Below the pieces are notes generated by a model. It ran no database searches. It was given only the letters and a program-made list of their open reading frames with translations, and had not been told where the DNA came from. Position numbers and translations under genes: made by a program. From Amphirosellinia nigrospora (Eukaryota; Ascomycota; Sordariomycetes; Xylariales; Xylariaceae), in the NCBI GenBank assembly GCA_004123355.1, contig SCHM01000004.1:248001-312000 (forward strand): a stretch of DNA of 64,000 nucleotides, given 5' to 3'. Shown here piece by piece: positions 24,501 through 35,516 of the stretch (position 1 is its first letter; each line of letters opens with the position of its first letter).

Positions 24501-27500
24501 AAATTAATTATAGCTTATATTTAAATTAATAAGTCTTAATTATATTATAGCTAAATTAAATAACGTAGCTTTTAATAATTTTAATAATATAAATATACTA
24601 AAAAAAATTCTAGGTTAATATACGGGTAATTTTTTAGTATATAATTTTTTAAATTATTTTTTATAAGTTTATTATTGCTTAGATTAATTTTTTGTTTAGT
24701 TTAATTTAATAGTTTAATAAAGTTTTTTAGTAATAAATTTTTTAGTTCGTTATTTTTTTGCTCGTAAAAAACGTTAGTTATTATTTTAGCTATATTTTAG
24801 TAACTAATTTAATTAATAAGTTCTTTATAATTTTCCCGGCTTATTTTTAAAAGATCGTTTTTAAACTTATTTTTATTATTACTAAAAAACTTATTTTCGT
24901 TAAAAGTAATATTTTTTATAACGATTATTTTATTTTCGCGTAATAACTAGATTTAATAAGTATTAAAAAACTAATATTTTATTAAATACTTTATTTAAGC
25001 TTTAAAGTCGAGCTTTTTATGCTTTTTTTTTTTATATTTTATAATAGTAGTTATAGCAAAAGCTATATATTTATATATTACTAAGTATAAAATGTTCGGG
25101 GTTTATTTAAAGCTTATATAGCTTTATAAATTATTAAAATATAAGTAAAACTTTTTATAAAAAGCTTTCTAGCTATTAATATAGCAAAAAGTTCGGTTAT
25201 ATAAATATATTATAATATAAACTATTTTAAGCTATAAAAAGCAAAAAACTTATATTTATTCTTTATTAAGTTCGTTTATTGTTTAATAATAGCTTTAATT
25301 TATTTTGCTTTTTTATTAAAATTTTAAATATATAGTAAAAAGATCGCGAATTTAATGCCGTAGGTATTTTATATAAGTTTTACTAATTAAGTAGTTTTAT
25401 TTAAATACTTGCTAGCTCGTTATTATATTTTATTATAGTTATATTATTTTTATAATAAAGCTAAATATAGTATATATAGTTTTTAAAAGCTATTTATATA
25501 GTACTAGCGCGTTTATTATTAACATAATAGTTCTATATATATTTTAAGTATTTATTAATAATTAATATTATTTTTTATAAGCGATTATTTTTTATATTAA
25601 AGTTATTAAATTTATAAAAATCGATTATTAGCTAAATATTAGCTTTAAAAACTTTAAATCGAGCTTTTTATATTATTTTTTAATAAGCTTTTTAAAACTA
25701 TAGTTAATATATTTTATAGTTTTAATTTATTATTTTTTAAAAAAAATTATTATTTTTTTAGTATATATTAATAGTTATTTTAATAGTTTAAGATTTATAT
25801 ATCCTAAGCGTTAATACTATTTATATATATTAGCTTATAACTAGGAACGCTTTATATAAAAGTTTAAAAAGTTTTTTTAAATATAAAAAGTATATTTTAT
25901 TAAACGTACTAAGAGGTATTTTATAATAAATTATTTATATATTTAAGTTAATAAATATAAAAGTTTTTTTATTAGTATTTTAAAAAATCTAAATTAAGTT
26001 TATTTTTTTAATAAATGTTTTTACGATTAAAAACTTATAGTAAAATAAAATTAATAGTTATATTAAAGCAAAAAACTATATTATAAAGCTTATAAACTAT
26101 AGGTTTTTTTAATCCTTATATTTTAATATCGATTTCTTTATAGCTATATATTTTAATCGCGCTATTGTTAGTTAGTATTATATTTTTTAAATTAATATCT
26201 TTAAAGTTTAAAAAACGATTTATTTAGTTAAAAATATATATATTAAATTTAAAGTTTATTATAATATAATTACATAATATATATAATTTAGCAAACTTTT
26301 TATTAATTATAAAAAAGCTTATAGTATATATTATTAGCGGCCGTATAAGTTAATTTTTATATTAATTTATAAATTAATTATTAAATTTAACGCGTTTTTT
26401 TTTCTACTAATTTTTAGTACGTTTTACTGCTTTTTTAACGCTATTTTTAATAGTTATTCGTATATAAATAATATATTTAAAATAAATACTAGTTTTAAAA
26501 TCTTTAAAATAAACTTTAAAAAAATAAACTAGCAGCTTATAATTAAATATTTTTATAATAAACTATATAGTTTATTATATTAAGGTTTTTTTTTTAGCTT
26601 TAGTTCGTATATTTATTTTAAAGCGTTTTATAAAAATATTTAAAAAATTCTTTTTAAAATTATTATATTAGCTATTTAATTAGTTTTAGGCTATTTAAAA
26701 GTATATTTTTTATTTTTAATAAGTTTGCTTAGGTCGATTTTCGTTAAAATAAGCCGAATAATTTTTATATTTTTTTATTTATTAGTTTTATAAATAGTAA
26801 AAGCTTTTTTTTAACGATTTTTATAAATATTTATATTATATTTAATATAAAAACTTTATATTAAAGCTTAATAACTATTGTTTAATAATTTAAAATATTA
26901 TTTAGAATTTTATTATTATAAATTTTTTTAATAATATAGCTTAAAATAAATTAATATTATATAAAACTTTTTTTAAATTAACTATAAGCTTAAATAATTT
27001 AGCAATATTTAATTTTTTAATATTTATTTTAGTAATTTTATTTAGCTATTTATTAGTTTATTTAATAAAGTTTTTAATAGGTTTTTTTACTATAAAACTA
27101 ATAAACGCTTTATATTTGCTATAATATTTATATTTAAAAACTTAGCTTATTATTTCGTTAAGCTTTTTTAAATTATTATATTATTAATTAAAAATTTAGT
27201 AAACTTTTATATAAATTAATTTATAATTCGAATTTATTATTTTTCGTATTTATTTAAAGAGCTTAATAATTTTGTTTTAATAAATATTATATTATTTTAA
27301 AACAATATTATAGCGTTATTAAGTATTAGTATATAAAGTTTATTTATTTGCCGTTAAATCTATTAATATAACGATCGCTAGATTAATATTTATAGATATA
27401 AAAAAGTTAAATATATTTAGTGCGCTTAGTTTTATAAGCTAAAAAAATTACGTTTTTCCTAGTTATAAATATTCTTAAAAATCTTTTAAAATTATAAACG

Positions 27501-27647
27501 TTATAAAGTTTTATTCTTATAGTAAAAAATTTTTTAGCGAGTTAAAAGTTATAATAGTTAATATAAACATAGTAGTAATTTTTCGGTATATATTTTTATT
27601 TATCTTTTTTTTCGATAGAATATAAAGATTATAATAAGATTTTTAAT

Positions 27648-27848
27648 TGTTAAATTTAGTAATATATATTTATTAATCTATTTATGTATCGCTGCTAAGC
27701 TTAATTGAGGCATTTCTAGTATAAGGTACTTAACGGGAGCACTAGCCACTAGTTAAGCCCCGGCGTACTGCCACATATATTAAGTAAGCAACCGGGTGAT
27801 CTATCTAGTGATGTATAGGTAGATTACCAGTTGGTGCGTAATCCAACA
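27648..27848 (-). repeat. Right LTR of the Copia fossil (5' LTR in element orientation)
   Basis: 201 bp, starting TGTTAAATTTAGTAATATAT and ending CGTAATCCAACA, followed by the GGAGC duplication. It is less A+T-rich than the left copy in its right half. Confidence 0.88.
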
Positions 27849-28178
27849 GGAGCCTTACCTAGTACATAGCTTCTAAACACTGGGGGGATGAATGAGTGTA
27901 TTACGACTCGACCAGCGAGTGCCTAGCCAGCTGTGACTAAAGTGTAGGGGAAGAAGGTTTAGGTAAGTCCAAATGAGTGCCTTGAGCCCTAGCAATATGC
28001 CCTTATACCCTAGCTTCCGTTTGTAGACCCCACACTTCCTTGTCTACATATAATCTACACAACTAAAATCCACTTATAAGTGGACTAGGCTCCCCTTTGT
28101 AGTGGGGAGGTAAACCCCCCTCCCCCTATTAACGCGTAGCAAAAAGACACTAATCGTAACAGTAAAAGTACTTATATG
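27849..28178 (-). pseudogene. Possible upstream part of the split FunK1 gene
   Basis: The right flank of the Copia element. On the minus strand an open frame of about 25 codons (…FIPPVFRSYVLGKAP) runs into the GGAGC site and is in phase with the frame that resumes left of the element. I cannot match it firmly to a FunK1 N-lobe, and 25 open codons could arise by chance. Further right, the sequence shows no clear frame before the mariner-type element at 28,181. Confidence 0.35.
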
Positions 28179-28180
28179 TA

Positions 28181-28550
28181 CGAAGGTCTAGGCCAAAATC
28201 ACCCATTATCCTTGACAATAGTGCAAAGTGCAAATAAAAAAGATTATATACCCTATAACGGCTTAGAAAGCAATGTTTCGGGCCGGCAATAGTCTTAAGA
28301 ATACGGACCACTAATTACGCTATAACGTTAGCGCAAATAGGGCACAGCAAGCGCTAGCTACAGCGGAGTTCAAGGCTTAGCCTACCTAGTTAGGTAAATG
28401 CTTAGTTAGCTTCCAAGGTTGTTGTTAACGCTGTCAGGCTGCCGGCGGCCCGATGGACTGCCTGCCAAGCCGCCACACCGTATACAGTCTTTTCTATTTG
28501 TACTTTGCACCATTGTCAAGGATAATGGGTGATTTTGGCCCAGACCTCCG
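28181..28550. mobile_element. Tc1/mariner-type MITE (370 bp)
   Basis: Inverted terminal repeats of about 65 bases. The left end is CGAAGGTCTAGGCCAAAATC, then ACCCATTATCCTTGACAAT; the right end is its inverse with a few transitions. Both ends abut TA (28,179-28,180 and 28,551-28,552), the target duplication of the Tc1/mariner superfamily. There is no transposase. The interior is of normal G+C and has not been strongly RIP-mutated, unlike the neighbouring Copia element. Confidence 0.75.
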
Positions 28551-28786
28551 TAGCTAGTTAGTTGTGGGGTAAAGTTTGACGCGTAGAAATCAAAACGTGA
28601 CGTCCGAGAATTTGACCTGGTACCTAGCATTTATCCCCTCTTCACAAAAGCGGGACCCAATTATACATAAACAAAGCGATTTCGAATAACGATCTTTGGT
28701 GTTCTACTTCTCGGGTACCTCTTAATAGCACTTAATATTTTCCAATCAATCATTTACAAGAGCCCAAATTGTATTTTATCAACCAC

Positions 28787-30161
28787 ATGAATATTGCTTC
28801 CTGGCTTGAAGGCATCCTGCCTGTCACTTCCATCGACGAGTATCCTCTGCAGCAACAACGCAGTCGGGGACGGGCAACCCTGAAGCGCAAAATACGGGAC
28901 CGCCAAATGCCAACTCCGTCCTCTTCTACCGGCGCGCCGCCTTCCAAGAGACCTCGAACAACCGCTACAGATGAGCACGACTACGATAGCAGCCGAGAGC
29001 CCGACAATTTCATCCCCGACCTAGATCAGACGCCGAGAGGACCACGCTCAAGCACAAGCTGGTCTCAGTCGGAGGGAATCAGAAGCCGTTCATCGGGTTC
29101 TCGCTCTCCCACGAAACGCCTGGCCGCGCTCGAGTTAGCAACCCGCCCTGTCGTCATAAACCAGATCCAGAGAGCTGATCCCCGCATGCCGGCGGCCCTG
29201 CGGAACATGCTCGATGAGCTCGATATCTTCCAGAGTCGGATCGGGGTCGTTCCGAGCTACCTGGCGCAAGAGATTGCGGCTCAGCCCCGTGTAGAAAACG
29301 GCTACCAGTATCATTTCTTCAACTTCCAGCCGTATACATTTCAGCCCCAGACACCGTATGCGTCGATTCCGACGTCTCCCTAGATCGCGTGATGGAGGTC
29401 TTCTTGGCAGCCACCGAATGCTTCAATGAGAGACACCCCGAGGCAACGTGGAACTCACACGTCCATGGGCCCGTCTTCCAGCTGGCACTTGGTAGTATCA
29501 TTGACAAAGCTGGTGCGGCGCCACCTCCAAACCCTACACACGGGAGTACAAGTCCAAGTCCTCCTCTCCGAGTGCGTGCAATGCCCTGCACGACGGCACG
29601 ATTGATTCATCATCCATATGGCGCGAAGATGGTCGACTTCTGTATCTTCGTGGAGCCGACAGGCGAAGATGCCGACAAGGTACAGGAGATCCGGACGCGG
29701 CTTGGCCATAGTATCAATCATACCGACTTCTACCCACTACGTCACCGGCCGCTAGTGCTGAGCGCCGAGTCTAAGAGGCCTGGCGAGGACTATTCGAATG
29801 CACAAATCCAGCTCGGCGTTTGGCAGCAGCACAATGGGCGCTTTTAGAAAAACTGTTGCCTAAAGGCGTTGAGACTCTCATATCTTTCCTCCCTGCCTTG
29901 ATTATTCAAGGGCACGAGTGGTCATTCGCTGCCACTACTAAATCTGGCAAGCAAACGGTTTGTCTCCCGCTCTCCCAGCTTCCCCCTTTTGCTAACCGCC
30001 TCTTGTCTTAGGTCCTGTGGGTAAAGCAGCCAATTGGAGCTACTGATACGGTCCTCGGCATCTTTCAAATCATTTGCGCACTGCGACATATTACTTCTTG
30101 GGTGCGAGGCACGTTTTGGCCCTGGTACCAGGATAACATATTAAAAGGTGCATCTGTATAG
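28787..30161 (+). CDS. PD-(D/E)XK nuclease-like protein (PF20516-type fungal family)
   Basis: Fungus-specific protein whose C-terminal half has a PD-(D/E)XK restriction-endonuclease-like fold; its biological role is not known. The start at 28,787 gives MNIASWLEGILPVTSIDEYP, and a basic, Ser/Pro-rich linker with KRKIRDRQ and SKRPRTT (likely nuclear signals) follows, as in relatives. The nuclease-like part shows HHPYGAKMVDFCIFVEP (Asp) and LSAESKRPGED (the E-x-K of the motif), then IQLGVWQ (Gln). An intron at 29,958-30,011 (GTTTGT, branch GCTAAC) joins SGKQT to VLWVKQPIGATDTVLG, and the stop is at 30,159. The frame changes near 29,365 and 29,830, each by one missing base. The catalytic residues are all present, so it may be a live gene. 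Confidence 0.82.
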
Positions 30162-30641
30162 TGTTATACGCGCACGTTCGTATCGTAATTAGTGGTTAAT
30201 GCGACTGACAATTAATAACTTATGAGCTAATGTTTTATAGCAACGAGTAACGACGACTCTTAGAAACTAGGGGCTTATACTAGGTGTGAAGTATACTGTA
30301 TATATGAACCATAATTGAAATACATACATGAGGCAGCTTTGCCAACGGGTTAACGAGGCTCGTATATAGCTCCTCAGAAAGGCTATTCAAAACTGAACTA
30401 CTTCTATTCCAATGACTATTTGCTACGTGTGCTTTTTCCTGCGCAGCGTTGATGCTACTTCGTCATTTTGCGCTTTGTGAGTTTGCGCCACACACCTGGC
30501 AATTGGGCCAATTGCCGAAAGTAGCCTATTGGCTGGGTCAAAGACTCCACCGCCTGGCACATATAGGCCACTCCTCTACCCAAGTTGGTTGCATAGCCAT
30601 TTATTTCTCTCTCATTTTTATCACTCTATCTACGAAATAAC
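30162..30641. other. Intergenic between the two PD-(D/E)XK-type genes
   Basis: No gene is seen. A near-palindrome, GGCAATTGGGCCAATTGCC, lies at about 30,498-30,516, and a CT-rich run (about 30,606-30,632) precedes the next gene. Confidence 0.4.
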
Positions 30642-32540
30642 ATGCGGAATCTCAGAAGCAATCATAAACGCCCCCGCCAACCTGCCGACAACGTCTCTGT
30701 TAACGGGACGGCGCCGCCTCAACACCGAACTTCATCTCTACCAGCCGCAAAACGACGAAAACCCGACGAACCCACTCCTCTGCTCTTGCCCGACACGATC
30801 CTGAACCGCTACCGCTCGGCTTACTCGAAACGATCCCAAAATCAGCTCCTACTTAGAAGACAAAGTAAACAATTGGCTACGAGACATTACTCATGAAGGC
30901 AGAGGACGGAGACATACTTGCAACATGCCTACATCCCAGATGGGGTCTATGCCGCCGCCCCGACGCCGTCGTTAACTTCGAATTCGACAAAAGGGACGAG
31001 CCATCGTTCAAGTTCAAGAGTCGAAAAGCCCCGAGGCCGTGGACGTCCTGGTGGTCGTCCGCGTGGCCGTCCGCGTGGCCGTGGGAGAGGCCGAAGCGTC
31101 AGCGCTGGCGCAGGCTCTGGTGCAATCTCAGACATAAACGAAGTACAACAGTCTTTGGATTCTGTATCCCGCGGCTCGTCCACATCCGAAAGAAGTCGTA
31201 CCCATGATCCTCTTTAGCCAGACTATATTACACGCCAATCACATTGAAATCATGCATCCTGGAATCACACGAGCCCCCTCATATCACAGATCATTTGTCA
31301 GCCATACGGAACACACACCCTCACCAGATTTGTTGCAAGAATTTGTAGAAGAATTATAGATAGGCTTTACGACCTCCAAGCCGGTGACGATGAGGCTGCT
31401 CTAAACGAGTTGATCACAACTGCTATCCTACCTTCTACTGGCCTTGGTCTAAGCCGGTGGCTCGGCAACCAACACATAGAGACGAACTTGATGCGTATAT
31501 AGACTACAAGACGGGCTTGGACCATACTTTACAGAACTTATTATGTAGGTACATGGTACCGTGGTGTTGTTACCCCAAAACCAGACCGGATATACGGGTA
31601 TAGCCATCGCATTGATAGAGCCTTTAGCGACACTCAACTACAAACGCAGCTGCGGCTGAAAGACCATGATGGAAATGTTCTGTCTATTGCAAACAACAAA
31701 GGGTTGAGGTATCCCTTTTTTGTTATCGAGCTTAAGGGGCAAGGCAAAAATTGGGTTGCTGCAAATCAAATCAGCGGAGGATGCTTCGCCTGCCTTTATA
31801 GCGTACATGCTATCAACAGAGCGCTAACAAGAGTGAGAAAGGATTTTCAATATTATCAGACCGTGGGCGTCGGATTCATGGTGCGCAACACCCACCACAA
31901 GAGCTCGGCGTTGACAATCTTGCCTATGGACTTACTATAGACAATATCGTGGCCAGGCTTTATGTGGCATGGTATGTTGGAGACGATGACGATGATGACG
32001 GCGGTATGATGGATGGATGTAAATTATTGCTGGTGGAAGAGGTTTTGTTGACGACGGATGAGGTGCGATCCCTCTGGCCGTGTACGGCATATTCTTGACT
32101 GGGGTAAAGGGCGTAGGCTTGCACAAGTAAGGCAGTCTTTAGATCTACTGGAAAGAGGTGGATTTGGTGTAGAGTGATCATACTACCCCCTTTAATCAAC
32201 TGACTCGAATGAAATGCAAGACCTTCGTGACTTGCTTTTCTTCGCCCGATACGGCGAGCCCTAGCCAGCTACATGTTCAGGGACGTTTGAAGACCTGCTA
32301 TTTCGTCACTGAAATGATCTTGGAATCGGTTTACAGCTCGGGTTTGACGATGAGCAGCAAGACCGAGCCGAACAAAAGAGCCACCAAGACAGCGTTGCTT
32401 GGAACGTCTGGAACGTCTGGAACGTCTGGAACGTCTGGAACGTCTCGTGGCTTAGAATGTATCTTGGCTCACAATGCCAATCACTAACTTCAGTCGACTT
32501 CTCTTCTCTGCCACCGGGGCTGCCGCCATAGCAGGCTGAT
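30642..32540 (+). CDS. DUF7924-like fungal protein (PD-(D/E)XK-like fold), frame-interrupted
   Basis: The start at 30,642 gives MRNLRSNHKRPRQPADN, and a basic N-terminus with AAKRRKPDEPTP follows, as in the fungal DUF7924 proteins. Later parts are DPKISSYLEDKVNNWLRDIT, a run of RGR repeats (about 31,040-31,100), and the domain core: PKPDRIYGYS, LRYPFFVIELKGQGKNWVAA (the E-x-K of the fold), ANQISGGCFACLYS and QTVGVGFMVRN. The tail carries an array of Trp-Asn-Val coded by (GGAACGTCT)5. Frames change several times (near 30,780, 30,890, 31,200, 31,350, 31,490 and 31,900), more often than in the neighbouring housekeeping genes, so real decay is possible in addition to sequence error. The function is unknown. 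Confidence 0.6.
32401..32445 (+). repeat. Minisatellite (GGAACGTCT)5
   Basis: Five perfect 9-base units. In the frame of the DUF7924-like gene each unit gives Trp-Asn-Val, so the array lengthens the protein without shifting frame. Confidence 0.9.
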
Positions 32541-32576
32541 CGAGTAAGCGAAGGATACGGAAAGAGACTGACCTAT

Positions 32577-33046
32577 TCATAGGTTAATCGCGAACGCTAG
32601 TCTGGGCAGTATGACCTCACTACCGAGTACGTCAATTTCGGCAATTGTATTTGGGAAGTTGTCGATATTTTCACCCGTTAGAACAGCTCGAGGAATCGCG
32701 ATTTGAATTCGTGGGTTAGAGACGCGGCTATTCTGCGATCGGACGATAGCATTGAACTCGCTACCAGTATAACATGATTGGTCTCTCTTTTTTCGCGGCA
32801 GTGTTTGGGGTATAAAATAGACAGTACCTTGCAGCAGCACGCCCTTCTATTGATGTCATGCGCGTCTCGAGACGTCCATCCGAGTATTCATTCCCGCATC
32901 TCTTCACGGATATCTTGAAGCACTTCTAAGATCCTTTGGCTATTATCGATCACGGGTAAGTTCGGAAACAAGAGAACTCGGTCGATATGTCTCGAGCCCA
33001 CTAACAAGTCTACGAAGTCGGGCTGTCGAACGATAGCAACGGCCAT
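32577..33046 (-). CDS. Hypothetical protein, frame-interrupted
   Basis: Not recognised. The minus strand opens at 33,046 with MAVAIVRQPDFVDLLVGSRH, followed by IDRVLLFPNLPVIDNSQRIL and EVLQDIREEMRE. After a frame break near 32,885 a second protein-like stretch, 32,577-32,840, reads QNSRVSNPRIQIAIPRAVLT and ends in PRLAFAINL. The composition is that of a soluble globular protein. The junction between the halves is not resolved by a single missing base, so it may hold an intron, or the two halves may be unrelated. Confidence 0.35.
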
Positions 33047-34125
33047 GATTTTAGTATTAGGTACTAATGTAGAAAATAGGGTGAAAATCTTGAAAATCGT
33101 TAAGGGCTTAAATATTAGGCGACGGACGCATACTTTCTATAGATGAAAAGTCTGCGTGAGGTTGTTCTGAAGAATGAGGTTGATTCCTACGGGCAGCTGG
33201 TTCATTAAGGTCTCTGTTTGGCGTTGTGTTTCCGAGACGTCGTTGCCAAGGCACCAACAAGGGCGCGCTGCGCGACGGAACGTCGCCCGGATTCGACTAT
33301 CCCTTTTCGGTACGTAGCGCCTACCTTATGAACCTGGTCCGGCATCGATTAGATCTACGATCGCTTAATTATTGGTTACTTAGTACTCCGTACGGAGTAC
33401 ATGAGACTTTTTTAACGGGACCGGAGATAACGGGACTAAGTGAGCACAATCTACCATTACAGCTTGTAATGTTAAGACTTGTAAATGTCAAAGTGACGTG
33501 AGAATACAGGCCTGTTCTATTACATACAGACTAGAATAGGTACCTAGATGGCTAACTTTATTCTTTGCCTTCTCTCCGTTTGAGCGTAGGAAAGTAACTT
33601 GGTGGGGAGATAAGGTACATGGCAAGAGTAGGACAGCTATGCTTATATTAGCTGTTGAATCGAAAAGGGAAAAAAATAAAATTTCCCTTTAAAGAAGCAG
33701 CAGTAAAAATTATATATATTCGATAATTTTGTGTCTTTTGGGTTGCTCTCTCGGCTTTCGGCGTCATTGCTTATTTATTCCCAAAATAGGAGAGGCATCG
33801 ACTCAGGTATGGTCGTAATTGAGAGATGGTGATCGGTCATCATCAACCCACACGTCATCCGATGCAAAAACTGCTTAAATAAAAACGAATTCTGCTTGCC
33901 TCCTAACATTAACATTGCTGCTACACCACGCCCTGCCCGCAGACGCTTATTAGATCATACCACCGGCATAACACAAAGAATATGCTTTAATGAATCATTG
34001 AATTAGCACTTTTCTCACCTCGGGGTTTTCCTTAGTGCTCGTATGTCCCCCTTGCTTCCATCTCGGGGTGTTTTAGAAGTGTCCCATAGCTACTGTCTTC
34101 GCATTATGCTATCTCTTCACCACCT
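33047..34125. other. Intergenic, no gene seen
   Basis: Right edge of the accessory island. It holds an 18-bp perfect palindrome, GTACTCCGTACGGAGTAC (33,383-33,400), and otherwise nothing I can assign. Confidence 0.5.
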
Positions 34126-35516
34126 TCACTCATTTCCATCGCTATCGTTATCACTCCAATTGTCCTTACTCGGCTGCAACAAGGATTCCTTCGCCTTGGC
34201 AATTTTCCGTGCGGTGTCGACACTAACACACAGCTCGGATCGAACTGGCGCAGACCCGGCTCGCCCTCGGCGCCGGCCATGGTACCAAGGCGGCAAGCCC
34301 CATATACGCGTGATAGACATCGGGTGGACCGCCGGGGTGTTTCGCAAACCGCCGATCAGGTGCTGCGTCTTCTCCAGGATGAAGCGTCGCGCGGGGGTAC
34401 GACTGACGAGGCCGTCCTCCCCAAGTAATGATAGCGCACCGCTGTTCCACCATGTATAGCACGTGTCGGGCAGTTTGTTCAAGCGGCCGTTGAAACCTGC
34501 CAGGTGCGGTACAGCATCAGACATAGAAGACAGATCCGGCGCCTCAGTGTCGCCTTCACCATTGTCATCATCGCGTGGGTCCGAGTAGGCGAATTGCCGA
34601 CTGACGAGAAAGTGGACGAGCGACGGTATGGACGGGATGCCGGCGTGGACGTAGCGATGCGGCGCGGCGAGGAGTCGGGATTAGCCGAGTCGAGCAACGC
34701 TAGCGCGGCGACAGCACAGTATGCATAGCCGCCTGGTGTGAAGCAGGACGAGTTAGTCTCGCTGTATATCGTAGAAATGCCCAAAGAGAATGACGAGGAA
34801 CACGTCAGTTACATACTGTGGCTTTCGTGCGTGGAACTCTCACTCATGCCGCCATCGAAAGTCTGTGCTTGACGTATGTGTCTAACGAGTGCATCGACGT
34901 CAAAGTCCAGAGATTGATCACCCTCAGCGCCACCTAATGCCCAGCGTATGATGGCAGCGATATAGCAGTACCTCATGTCCCTACCGCCAGACACCCGGCC
35001 GTCGTCGGTCAGGACCTCGCCGAAGCTCCCATCCTCCCTCTGCAGTTTCTTCAGCCACTTCAATGTGCGCACTCTATTGACGTTGTCGAAGGCGTTGGGG
35101 CCGTCCCCATCGGCGAGGACGCCCAGGGATAGCAGGGCAAAGCCGGTGGCGGCTATGTTGGCATTGGCGGGGTCGCGGGCGACGTACGACTTGGTGTCAC
35201 CATCATACCTGCTTGTGAGGGCGCGGGGCAGTACGTGATGTGGCGAGCCACAAAAGCCGCCGTAAGGGTGTTGGAGGTGAAGGATCCAGTCGCGCAGACG
35301 TGTACGGTCTTCGGGTTTGAGGAGGGGCGCGGGAGACGAGGGCGACAGGAGATCGAGGGCAGAGAGGATGAAGAAGCCGAGTGTCAGACGGATGCTGTCG
35401 TTGCTGGTGTAATGGTGAGGCAGCATAGAGCGAAAACACCGCTGCCAGTAACGAATATGCCGGGCTCCGTCAAGCGGCGGGTCGAGCACCGTCGAGTTCG
35501 TCGAGGTCGTCGCCAT
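34126..35516 (-). CDS. CDC43: Geranylgeranyltransferase type I beta subunit
   Basis: Attaches geranylgeranyl to CaaL proteins such as Rho and Cdc42, in complex with the alpha subunit Ram2. The first true ATG is at 35,516 (MATTSTNSTVLDPPLDGARH). The N-terminal helix RHIRYWQRCFRSMLPHHY is characteristic of GGTase-I rather than Ram1 or Bet2. The zinc site is visible as DMRYCYIAAII (Asp and Cys) and DVYHAYMGLAAL (His), and toroid repeats appear as GGFCG, REDGSFGE, TFDGGM and FNGRLNK. An intron at 34,733-34,816 (GTATGT) joins STHESH to SGYAYCAVAALALLD. Frames change near 34,645, 34,345, 34,275 and 34,217, each by one missing base. The usual length is about 400-450 residues, and this fits. Confidence 0.9.

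Larger units (their letters stand above)
20628..27848 (-). mobile_element. Ty1/Copia LTR retrotransposon fossil, heavily RIP-mutated
   Basis: A 7.2-kb element bounded by two 201-bp direct repeats (LTRs) and a 5-bp target duplication, GGAGC (20,623-20,627 and 27,849-27,853). It lies in minus orientation: a purine run (AAAAGGG on the minus strand) sits directly inside the left LTR, as a polypurine tract should, and a degenerate reverse-transcriptase YxDD-box region of Copia type reads on the minus strand at about 23,395-23,450. Gag is expected toward the right end and RNase H to the left of the RT. The interior is extremely A+T-rich, with very many breaks on all frames, so it is dead. The LTRs differ by eye at about 32 of 201 sites, all transitions. 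The element therefore cannot be dated by a normal clock: RIP can do this in a few sexual cycles. Confidence 0.85.

Noticed and set aside
20829-27647. Possibility of a mitochondrial DNA insert, because of the extreme A+T content.
   Set aside because: Two LTRs, a target duplication and a Copia-type RT region explain the tract, and the A+T content fits RIP.
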